This document shows positions 1-6,767 of a stretch of 20,082 bases of DNA, one piece after another. Under the pieces are notes generated by a model that saw only the letters and a program-made list of their open reading frames with translations, was not told the origin of the DNA and ran no database searches. The stretch is from an uncultured Collinsella sp. (GTDB taxonomy: Bacteria > Actinomycetota > Coriobacteriia > Coriobacteriales > Coriobacteriaceae). Position numbers and translations under genes: made by a program. The stretch covers positions 1 through 20,082 of the forward strand of contig CATZIG010000014.1 of NCBI GenBank assembly GCA_958419975.1. Reading direction: 5' to 3'. The stretch's first letter is position 1, and every line of letters starts with the position of its first letter.

Positions 1-1
1 C

Positions 2-2263
2 TGCTACAACTGCCCCATCGTCATGAGCTACCCCACGGCGCTGGCGCTCAACATCGACGAGATCCGCGAGCAGAACATCGAGTTCCTGTATCCGTTTGTG
101 CCCTATCACGACAAGACCGAGCTCAAGCGCCGCCTGTACCAGGTCCTCGCCGTCGACCGTGTTGCCGATGCGCAAGCCGGTCGCGGTCGCGTGCGCGGTC
201 CCAAGATCACGCACTCCGAGGTCGATGCTGCCGTCAACGCTGCGTTTGAGGCTGACGCTCGTTTCCACGAGGACATCCAGACCATGGGCGAGGAGGCTCT
301 TAAGTGGGTTGAGGACCACGGCGGTCACGGCATCGTGCTCGCCGGCCGTCCTTACCATAACGACCCCGAGATCAACCACGCCCTGCCCGAGCTGATCTCG
401 AGCTTTGGCTTTGCGGTCTTTACCGAGGATTCGCTCGCGCATCTCGTGAAGCCCGAGCGCCCGATTCGCGTCGTCGACCAGTGGATGTATCACAGCCGCC
501 TGTACGCCGTCGCCCGTTTTGTGACGATGCGCAACGACTTGGACCTGATCCAGCTCAACTCCTTCGGCTGCGGCCTCGATGCCCTGACCACCGACCAGGT
601 GCAGGAGATCCTGGAGGCCAGTGGCAAGATCTACACCGTGCTCAAGATCGACGAGGTGTCCAACCTGGGTGCCGCGCGCATCCGCATCCGCTCGCTCATG
701 GCGGCGCTTAAGGACCAGGAGGCCGAGCGCCTGGCCGAGGCCACGGCCGCGGGCGAGGCATACGAGCAGGGCGATGCCGCGCCGGTGGCGCCCTCCACGG
801 ATGCCCCCGCGTTCGCGAGCCGCAAGTACACGTTCAAGGCGCAGCGCGAGAGTGCCTCGACCGCGTGGCCCAAGGTGCCCTTTACCGAGCAGATGCGCGA
901 GGAGGGCTACACCATCCTGTGCCCGCAGATGGCGCCGATCCACTTTGACCTGGTCAAAGAGGTGTTCCGTGGTGCTGGCTACAACTTGGAGCTGCTGCCC
1001 TCGACCGATCACGACGCTGTCGAGGCTGGCCTGCGCTACGTGAACAACGACATTTGCTATCCGTCCATTTTGGTGACCGGCCAGATTATGGAGGCCATCG
1101 AGAGCGGCCGGTACGACCTGTCTAAGACGGCCGTGGTTATCAGCCAGACCGGCGGCGGCTGCCGCGCCACCAACTACATCGCGCTCATCCGCAAGGCCCT
1201 GCGCGAGAGCGGCCATCCCGAGATCCCGGTGATCTCGCTTTCGGCCGTGGCGCTCGGCGAGGACAACCCCGGCTTTAAGATTACGCCGGCGCTGCTTAAG
1301 CAGGCAGTCTACGCGGTGCTCTTTGGCGACGTGATGATGCAGATGCTCTATCGCTGCCGCCCGTACGAGGCCACGCCCGGTGCCGCCAACGCGCTCTACG
1401 AGGAGTACATGGCACGAGCCCGCAAGCTGGCGCCCAAGTTTAACCGCCACAACTATACCAAGCTGTGCCGCGAGGCCATCCGCGCGTTCGACACCATGCC
1501 GCTCGTGGGCGAGGGCACCAAGCCGCGCGTGGGCGTGGTTGGCGAGATCCTGGTCAAGTTCCACCCCACGGCAAACAACCACGTGGTCGACGTTATCGAG
1601 CGCGAGGGCTGCGAGGCCGTGGTGCCGGGCCTGCTCGACTTCTTCCTGTACTCCATGAGCAACGCCGAGCTGCAGAAGGACGAGCTGGGAAGCTCTGCTA
1701 CCACGCGCGCTGGTATGCAGGCGCTCATCAAGCTCGTGGACTGGATGCGCACGCCGGTGGAGGAGATGCTCGAAAAGTCCCGCCGCTTTGAGGCGCCCGA
1801 GCGCATCGGCACCATGGCTGACAAGGCCCGCACGGTGCTTTCGGTGTGCAACAACATGGGCGAGGGCTGGTTGCTCACGGCCGAGATGCTCGACCTGATC
1901 GATCACGGTGCGCCCAACATCATCTGCACGCAGCCCTTCGCGTGCCTGCCCAACCACGTGGTGGGCAAGGCCGTGATCAAGGAGCTGCGCCGCCAACATC
2001 CCGAAAGCAACATCGTCGCGGTGGACTACGACCCCGGTGCGTCTGAGGTCAACCAGCTCAACCGTATTAAGCTCATGATCAGCGTGGCAAAGGAGAACAT
2101 GCGCGCCGGCAAGGGCTTTAAGCTCGAGAAGGTGGCGCCGCTCGCGATGGACGAGGTCACCGGCCAGATGCGTGCCCACGACGGCTGTGTGAGCTGCGGC
2201 TCGGTCGACGAGAGTGCCGTGGCGTCGGTCGCTGAGCGCCTGGGACGCGGCATTAAGAAGTAG
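2..2263 (+). CDS. Large 2-hydroxyacyl-CoA dehydratase activase, C-terminal part (5'-truncated by window)
   Basis: The reading frame is open from base 2 and begins CYNCPIVMSYP, a conserved mid-protein motif of the DUF2229 section of large CoA-substrate-specific enzyme activases. The Met at 23 is therefore not the true start and the gene begins outside the window. Family knowledge: full-length members are about 1400 residues, with an N-terminal BadF/BcrA-type ATPase that drives ATP-dependent electron transfer to a 2-hydroxyacyl-CoA dehydratase, then DUF2229 and a dehydratase-subunit-like region. Visible here (counting from Met at 23) are GRPYHNDPEINHALPELI near residue 108, GCGLDALTTDQ near 183, ILCPQMAPIHF near 298, QTGGGCRATNYIALIRKALR near 376, and a C-terminal CVSCG pair. 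Cysteines placed like this fit Fe-S ligation, but the cluster is inferred. The substrate pathway cannot be named from this fragment. It is probably soluble. A strong terminator follows directly. Confidence 0.85.
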   Translation, partial: CYNCPIVMSYPTALALNIDEIREQNIEFLYPFVPYHDKTELKRRLYQVLAVDRVADAQAGRGRVRGPKITHSEVDAAVNAAFEADARFHEDIQTMGEEALKWVEDHGGHGIVLAGRPYHNDPEINHALPELISSFGFAVFTEDSLAHLVKPERPIRVVDQWMYHSRLYAVARFVTMRNDLDLIQLNSFGCGLDALTTDQVQEILEASGKIYTVLKIDEVSNLGAARIRIRSLMAALKDQEAERLAEATAAGEAYEQGDAAPVAPSTDAPAFASRKYTFKAQRESASTAWPKVPFTEQMREEGYTILCPQMAPIHFDLVKEVFRGAGYNLELLPSTDHDAVEAGLRYVNNDICYPSILVTGQIMEAIESGRYDLSKTAVVISQTGGGCRATNYIALIRKALRESGHPEIPVISLSAVALGEDNPGFKITPALLKQAVYAVLFGDVMMQMLYRCRPYEATPGAANALYEEYMARARKLAPKFNRHNYTKLCREAIRAFDTMPLVGEGTKPRVGVVGEILVKFHPTANNHVVDVIEREGCEAVVPGLLDFFLYSMSNAELQKDELGSSATTRAGMQALIKLVDWMRTPVEEMLEKSRRFEAPERIGTMADKARTVLSVCNNMGEGWLLTAEMLDLIDHGAPNIICTQPFACLPNHVVGKAVIKELRRQHPESNIVAVDYDPGASEVNQLNRIKLMISVAKENMRAGKGFKLEKVAPLAMDEVTGQMRAHDGCVSCGSVDESAVASVAERLGRGIKK

Positions 2264-2291
2264 TTGGCCTACTTCGAGCCAGATATAAGAC

Positions 2292-2328
2292 AAACGGGTG
2301 GTAGTCGTACCGGCTACCACCCGTTTTT
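2292..2328 (+). terminator. Rho-independent terminator of the activase gene
   Basis: A perfect 13-bp stem (2292-2304 with 2314-2326) has a 9-nt loop and ends in a T5 run (2324-2328). It lies 28 bases after the activase stop codon. Confidence 0.9.
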
Positions 2329-2339
2329 GCTGGACATAT

Positions 2340-2569
2340 GTTGCGCAAATGATCTCGCTGCAGCCTTCCGTGGGCTCGCCCGATTTCTGGGCTGGCTCGG
2401 GCTTTGAAGACAAGTTATTGCAGGCCCAGGGCGATTTCTCGCTCAATGCAGGCCAGCACAGTGTGACCTATCTGCCAAACGACGAGACGACCGCTACGGT
2501 CTGGCCATCGCCACCTGCGAGATGGAAGCCGAAAAGTACATCTACCGCGTGTACAAGTACGAGCTGTAG
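2340..2569 (+). pseudogene. Frameshifted remnant of an unrecognised gene
   Basis: Two adjacent stretches look coding but lie in different frames. From about 2340 to 2498 the frame with codons starting at multiples of 3 uses mostly G/C-ending codons and contains SPDFWAGSGFEDKLLQ and NAGQHSVTYLPNDET. From 2495 a different frame reads YGLAIATCEMEAEK then YIYRVYKYEL and stops at TAG 2567-2569, again with native-looking codons. The first frame turns into a Pro/Ser/Thr/Arg-rich shadow sequence at exactly this point. The simplest reading is an old gene that has lost its 5' end, now abutting the activase terminator, and has picked up a frameshift near 2490-2500. There is no ribosome binding site before the ATG at 2349. 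I do not recognise the family. Confidence 0.5.
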
Positions 2570-2671
2570 GGCCGCGCTCAGGTTTGACCAATGGAGTATG
2601 AAAACACGCCGTTCGCCGATGCCCCCTCCGCGAGTGGCGGCCATATGGTTTGATGTCAGAAACATATAGTT

Positions 2672-2691
2672 GTCGCCAGCCTGCTGGCGAC
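2672..2691. promoter_or_regulatory. Short hairpin in the leader of the 2720/2760 genes
   Basis: An 8-bp perfect stem (2672-2679 with 2684-2691) has a CCTG tetraloop and lies about 15 bases before the GGAGG at 2707-2711. It has no T-run, so it is not a terminator. It could fold in the 5' leader of the downstream transcript. No function is shown. Confidence 0.35.
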
Positions 2692-2719
2692 GTTCCCCCT
2701 GATATCGGAGGTTCCAGGT

Positions 2720-2758
2720 ATGTTTCACGCTCCGTTAAGCAACTATCGGCTGGGCTAA
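2720..2758 (+). CDS. 12-codon leader ORF with strong Shine-Dalgarno, abutting the next start
   Basis: ATG 2720 is preceded by GGAGG at 2707-2711 with 8 bases of spacing, the best ribosome binding site in this stretch. It encodes MFHAPLSNYRLG and stops at TAA 2756-2758, one base before the ATG at 2760. That downstream ATG has no Shine-Dalgarno of its own. Either this is a leader peptide coupling translation to the next ORF, or a one-base indel in the GGG at 2752-2754 has split one gene. Removing one G would give an uninterrupted reading through ...YRLANMGRRAISIAL.... Confidence 0.45.
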   Translation: MFHAPLSNYRLG

Positions 2759-2759
2759 C

Positions 2760-3209
2760 ATGGGTCGCCGTGCCATTTCGATAGCCCTTGCAGTGGTCTG
2801 CCTAGCTGTGCTCTTGGGCGCTACAGGGCTGTTTGCTATAAGCCGAGAAACGTCCTATATGCAGGAATGCGCTTCCGAAGGGTTTGCCATTGACGGTTAC
2901 TATCGGGACGACAAGACGAGTCTGGAAACCCTGGCCTTTCTTGAAGAGGATAACCATCGGTGGCAACTGGTCGACAAAGACGGCAGCTGCGTTGGCGGGC
3001 AGTTTAAGCGTACGGATGACCCCAACATCCTGATAATAAAGAAGGAAAACGGCGAAGAATTCGGCACGGTTCACGTTGCGTATATATCGCGCCGACGCAA
3101 TCAGGGGCAGATTTACCTAATTAGAAATACTGAGGTGACCCGATTTTATCTTGTGAGCACCGATCCGGCGTTTACGGTGGAGTCTGGCGATGTCGATCCG
3201 GACAGTTGA
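2760..3209 (+). CDS. Small membrane-anchored or secreted hypothetical protein
   Basis: The predicted protein has 149 residues: a basic start (MGRR), one hydrophobic helix at about residues 5-27 that could be a signal anchor or an uncleaved signal, and then a polar domain. The rest contains Cys37 and a second Cys near 77 (DKDGSCVGG), and alternating patterns such as NILIIKK and RFYLVST that look like beta strands. It is predicted to sit outside the membrane. I recognise no family. Codon use is more AT-rich than the neighbours (TTA, ATA and AAT are frequent), which may mean recent acquisition. ATG 2760 lacks a ribosome binding site, and the well-placed GGAGG serves the 12-codon ORF just upstream. 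The true N-terminus may therefore start at 2720 after an indel, or expression may depend on translational coupling. Confidence 0.55.
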   Translation: MGRRAISIALAVVCLAVLLGATGLFAISRETSYMQECASEGFAIDGYYRDDKTSLETLAFLEEDNHRWQLVDKDGSCVGGQFKRTDDPNILIIKKENGEEFGTVHVAYISRRRNQGQIYLIRNTEVTRFYLVSTDPAFTVESGDVDPDS

Positions 3210-3334
3210 TTCACGGCAATAAAACAGCGAGCGGGGCTCGGGTGTGAACTGCACCCCGCAATTTGCTCGTGTCCGTATCGCGTCTGCGCCTCGTCGTAAC
3301 TTGCGTCCGTGCGAGCATTCATCCCGCGCCGGCA

Positions 3335-4474
3335 TCACTTCACATCGAACTCCACGCGATCGAGCTCGGGCACATTGAGGTCGATGAGTTTGCGGGCGAC
3401 ACGGCGGTCGTGCGCCCCAAGCGCCTCGCCTGTCGTCACATGGGCGACAATCTCGCGCTCGACGATGCCTTCTTCGTCCCCTTCGGTGGCCGAGGTCTCG
3501 ACGGCGACGGTGTAATCTTTAAAGCCCGGCAGCACCGCGGCAAGCTCGCGCGTGGTTTCGGTGACGCCGTAGCCGTCCTGCACGCCGGCCTGCGCCGAGC
3601 CAATAGACCCCGCCGTCATAACGATGCAGGGGATGGCAAAGATCACCGTGCCCACAATAATGCGGCGGCGCACCTTGCGCGACAGCTCGTCGACCTCGGC
3701 ATTTTCCTCGGCGGTCACAATGCCGTCGCCGTTGAGGTCGCGCTTGAGCGGCACACGTAAAAGAAGCAATACGGCTTCGGCCGCCAGCGCGATAAAGACC
3801 ACGTTGATGCCAAACTCGTAAAGCGCCGAGAGAAACAGTGACCCGCTTGCGATGGCGATGCCGTAGCCCGCCGCGCACAGTGGCGGCATGAGCGCGGTCG
3901 CCACCGCTACGCCGGCAATGAGCGTCGAAGGCTCCTGATCGCGCGAGTTGCCTAGGCCGCCCGCAAAGCCGCCCGCGAGCGCGACGGCAAGGTCCCATAC
4001 GGTGGGTGTCGAGTTGTCGATGATGGCCGCCGTGGTGGTGCCAAGGGGCGAGAGCTTAAAGTACAGCGTGGACGTGACCAGGCAAAAGACCATTTGCAGC
4101 GCGAGGCCGGCGACGGCCTCGACGGCAATCTCGCGGTCGAGCGTGGCAATACCGTATGCCATGGCAAGAACCGAGCCCATGAGCGGGCAGATGAGCATGG
4201 CGCCCACGATGGCGATGTCCGAGTCGATATCGAGGCCGATGCTTGCGATGAGCATGGCGATGATGAGGATGCACAGGTGAGAGCCGGTCAGGCGTGCCCC
4301 GTTTACAAAACGCTTGCGGATCACGTGATAGGGCGCGCGTCCCTCGCGAATGTTGAACGCGCGCTTTAAAAAGCGACCAGCCTGTTCGGCAGCCTCACTA
4401 TGGGCAGGGCGGATGCCATGGCGCCGGTGATGGCGTTCACGCAGTCGCTTGAGCTGTTGTCTATCGAGTTCCAT
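3335..4474 (-). CDS. DUF389 (TIGR00341-type) membrane protein with an EF-hand-like insertion
   Basis: I choose ATG 4474 because GAGGTG lies just upstream; the frame runs 42 codons further back, but into Arg/Pro-rich sequence that looks non-coding. The 379-residue product has a basic, charged N-terminus (1-60). A membrane core follows with the DUF389 hallmarks: IASIGLDIDSDIAIVGAMLI (77-96) followed by CPLMGSVLA, LAGGFAGGLGNSR (167-178) and LIAGVAVATALMPPLCAAGY (185-204). A helix at about 222-240 comes next, then a charged loop, a last hydrophobic segment, and a polar C-terminal domain with ferredoxin-like strand/helix character. Transport or other function is not established for the family. 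Residues 246-257 read DLNGDGIVTAEE, matching an EF-hand calcium loop (D1, N3, D5, G6, T9, E12). The gene converges on the 2760 gene and diverges from the surface-protein gene. Confidence 0.8.
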   Translation of the reverse strand: MELDRQQLKRLRERHHRRHGIRPAHSEAAEQAGRFLKRAFNIREGRAPYHVIRKRFVNGARLTGSHLCILIIAMLIASIGLDIDSDIAIVGAMLICPLMGSVLAMAYGIATLDREIAVEAVAGLALQMVFCLVTSTLYFKLSPLGTTTAAIIDNSTPTVWDLAVALAGGFAGGLGNSRDQEPSTLIAGVAVATALMPPLCAAGYGIAIASGSLFLSALYEFGINVVFIALAAEAVLLLLRVPLKRDLNGDGIVTAEENAEVDELSRKVRRRIIVGTVIFAIPCIVMTAGSIGSAQAGVQDGYGVTETTRELAAVLPGFKDYTVAVETSATEGDEEGIVEREIVAHVTTGEALGAHDRRVARKLIDLNVPELDRVEFDVK

Positions 4475-4781
4475 GTTCACCTCGTTCCAGCGCGGTCCGC
4501 GCAACGCGCCCGTTGTCCTAACTCTACACCGTGGCGGGCGGGGTGTCTGTTGGATGCGGAATCCGATAGGGCGGATGACGCGGGAGCAAATGCAAATCAC
4601 AGGCTCAATTCCATCACGCGAAAATATGATGCACCAGCTCCTTCAAATGTGACGAAATTGTGAAGCACGGGAGCATGAATTACAAAAAATACGCTGGTCG
4701 CCAATGTTGCGCAACAGAATTCAAAAATCGACAGCTACCGTTTGATACGTATGGATACATCCGTGTCAAAGGGAGAAAGCC
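4475..4781. other. 307-bp divergent intergenic region between the DUF389 and surface-protein genes
   Basis: No convincing gene is present. The region should hold both divergent promoters, but I cannot assign -35/-10 pairs with confidence. The part near the surface gene is AT-rich, unlike the flanking coding DNA. It includes the 12-bp perfect palindrome at 4705-4716 and a candidate TCGACA at 4728-4733 without a good -10 partner. The ribosome binding site of the surface gene is the GGGAGA at 4770-4775. Confidence 0.5.
4705..4716. promoter_or_regulatory. Perfect palindrome TGTTGCGCAACA, possible operator
   Basis: This 12-bp perfect inverted repeat has no spacer and lies 66 bases upstream of the surface-protein start codon, where a regulator could act on its promoter. 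The 11-mer ATGTTGCGCAA (4704-4714) also occurs at 2338-2348. The binding protein is unknown. Confidence 0.35.
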
Positions 4782-6767
4782 ATGGCAAACTATAGTCCAC
4801 AGCACTTTGAGCCTCGGGCCAAGACTGTCAACGTCAAGGGCGTTGCCAACCGCGCCGTCGCAACCGTTTTGACGGCGGGCCTCATCGCTCAGCCGCTCAT
4901 GTCGCCGCTGGCGGCAATCGCCGCACCGTCAACCGATAACGGCGATTCTGTTCAGGGGGGGGGTAGTTCTGTAGAGAATACCGTTGCCGCCGGTAACCAA
5001 GCGGTCGTAAAGACGGCTGCCCAGCTGGCCGAGGAGTCGGCAAAGCAGCTCAAGGACGCTCAGGCCGCCTACGATGCCGCCCAGAAGAAGGCCGACGCGG
5101 CGGGCCAGTCTCAAAAGCAGGCGCAGCAGCAAAAGAATCAGGCCTCGCAGGCTGTGAGCGACAACGAAATCGAGCAGAACGCAGCAGAAGTCGCCGCGCT
5201 CCAGGAGAAGATTGACGAGCTCAAAGCCGCCGTCGAAAAGACCGAGCAGCAGCAGAAGAAGCTGGGCGACCTGAACGATCAGCTCGATCAAGCCAACAAG
5301 AGTGTCGAGGATAAGACTCAGGCGCTCAAGGACGCCAAGGCAAAGCAGGATGAGGCCAAGAAGGCCCTCGATGATGCCCAGGCCAAGCTCGAGGCCATGG
5401 GTATGGACGAGTACGAGGCCGCCAAGAAGGCCGTCGAGGACGCACAGGCAAAGCTCGATGACGCCAATAAGGCCGTTGCTACTGCACAGGCCAATCTGGA
5501 CCAGGCCAAGGCCGCCGAGGCCAGCGCCCAGCAGGAAAAGAAGGACACTGAGGCCGCTCTGACGACTGCCCAGGCCAAGAAGCAGGAGACTGCCGCTGCG
5601 CTCGCAGCCGCAACCACCGCGCGCGATAACGCCCAGCAGAAGTTCAACCAGGCGCAGGCCGCGCTCGATGCTGCCGTCTCGGGTACGGGTGTCGACTTGA
5701 GTGCGCTTGAGGCCGCCAAGATCGCTGCTGCTGGTGAGCTCAAGGACGCGCAGGCGGAGCTCAATGCCGCGACGGATGCCGACGCCACCGCACAGACAAA
5801 TTTGCAGGCCGCCCAGGCTGCCGTCGCTGCCGCGCAGGAGAAGGCCAACGCCGCCAACGCTGCTGTGGCATCTGCCCAGTCTGCATACGATGCGGCAAAC
5901 AAGGAGTACAAGGACGCGGCCAGTAAGCGTGACGCCGCGAAGACGGCATACGAGCAGGCCCAGCAGACCGAGGCCGACAAGAAGGCTGAGTACGATAAGC
6001 TTGTCGAAGTTCGCAAGCAGAAGCGCAGCGAGTGGGAGGCAGCCTGCGCCGCTTCGAACGCCGCGGAAAAGGCTTATGACGCTGCTAATGCCCAGGTTGA
6101 GGCTCTTGAGCAGCAGATTGCAGACCTAAAGTCCAACATGACCGTTGACCAGGAAGTCATCAGTCAGGGTATGTTCGGCTTCATGAACTACATCATCGGC
6201 GGCAGCCAGTTCACAGCCACGCAGAAGTCGAATGCAAGCACTGCCGCGTCGATGCTCATGGGGACGACAGATAAACAGGACTGGTATGATAATTACGTCG
6301 ATCAGGACATGTCTCGAGACACCAATCCGCTCTCCTTGGAGCAGATGCGCAACGCCCTGACCTACCTCGATACCCAGAACAACCTCCGCAAGGCGAACGG
6401 TCAGTCTGAGCTTAGCGTCAGCCTCCGCATGACTGCGGCAGCCGCCCTCAATACATCATATTCATCGAACATCTGGGGGCACTCGAACTGCTATTTCGAT
6501 CAAGGTGAGAACCTTGCAGACGGCGGCGGGGCATACACCGGAGGCGAGACCGAGGATACGCTTGGCTGGCCCTACACTGGTCTCTACACTCAGGAGAAGG
6601 TTAATTACGAGAATTGGATTAAAAAGTACGGTGCGAATAGCGAGGCTGGCAAAGATCTCATGGCTCATCGCTATGATTCGTACTATATCTACCAAAACTA
6701 TCCCGATGTGTATTCCGGTACAAAAGATGAGAACGGCAATCAAAGAGGAGACGCCTGCGGGCACTAG
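4782..6767 (+). CDS. LAxTG-anchored coiled-coil/CAP surface protein, N-terminal portion ending at an in-frame TAG
   Basis: ATG 4782 follows GGGAGAAAGCC. Residues 1-48 form a long signal peptide with a hydrophobic core (AVATVLTAGLIAQPLM) and a likely cut near AAIAAPS. Residues 58-60 fall on a G9 tract (4955-4963). Residues about 80-452 are an Ala/Lys/Gln/Asp-rich coiled coil made of degenerate AKxxLDDAxxA units. From about 455 comes a CAP/SCP-type domain, recognised by NALTYLDTQNNLRKANGQ, SLRMTAAAALN, WGHS with His567, and GENLADG with Glu576. The frame stops at TAG 6765-6767 (codon 662) directly after Gly-His, where CAP domains usually have GHYxN. Codons 663-1173 continue in the same frame to the wall anchor at 8303. 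Without readthrough the product lacks the anchor and would be released. The protein may act in adhesion or host interaction, but this is inference. Confidence 0.8.
   Translation: MANYSPQHFEPRAKTVNVKGVANRAVATVLTAGLIAQPLMSPLAAIAAPSTDNGDSVQGGGSSVENTVAAGNQAVVKTAAQLAEESAKQLKDAQAAYDAAQKKADAAGQSQKQAQQQKNQASQAVSDNEIEQNAAEVAALQEKIDELKAAVEKTEQQQKKLGDLNDQLDQANKSVEDKTQALKDAKAKQDEAKKALDDAQAKLEAMGMDEYEAAKKAVEDAQAKLDDANKAVATAQANLDQAKAAEASAQQEKKDTEAALTTAQAKKQETAAALAAATTARDNAQQKFNQAQAALDAAVSGTGVDLSALEAAKIAAAGELKDAQAELNAATDADATAQTNLQAAQAAVAAAQEKANAANAAVASAQSAYDAANKEYKDAASKRDAAKTAYEQAQQTEADKKAEYDKLVEVRKQKRSEWEAACAASNAAEKAYDAANAQVEALEQQIADLKSNMTVDQEVISQGMFGFMNYIIGGSQFTATQKSNASTAASMLMGTTDKQDWYDNYVDQDMSRDTNPLSLEQMRNALTYLDTQNNLRKANGQSELSVSLRMTAAAALNTSYSSNIWGHSNCYFDQGENLADGGGAYTGGETEDTLGWPYTGLYTQEKVNYENWIKKYGANSEAGKDLMAHRYDSYYIYQNYPDVYSGTKDENGNQRGDACGH
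4955..4963 (+). repeat. G9 homopolymer within the surface-protein coding sequence
   Basis: Nine consecutive G bases span codons 58-61, just after the signal peptide. With nine the frame is open. With ten, TAG is read immediately after the tract. With eight, TAG comes three codons after it. This is the usual arrangement of a slipped-strand phase-variation switch, though variation itself cannot be seen in one sequence. Confidence 0.6.

Noticed and set aside
2468..2728. 86-codon minus-strand ORF
   Set aside because: It runs antisense across the gene remnant and leader, without a ribosome site or protein-like composition.
3228..3269. Possible bidirectional terminator between the convergent 2760 and DUF389 genes
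   Set aside because: CGAG/CGGGG can pair with CCCCG/CTCG but with large interior loops and no T-run on either strand.
4660..4872. 70-codon plus-strand ORF before the surface gene
   Set aside because: Its end overlaps the surface-protein signal peptide in another frame and its codons are untypical for this genome. The GGGAG before its inner ATG is too close.
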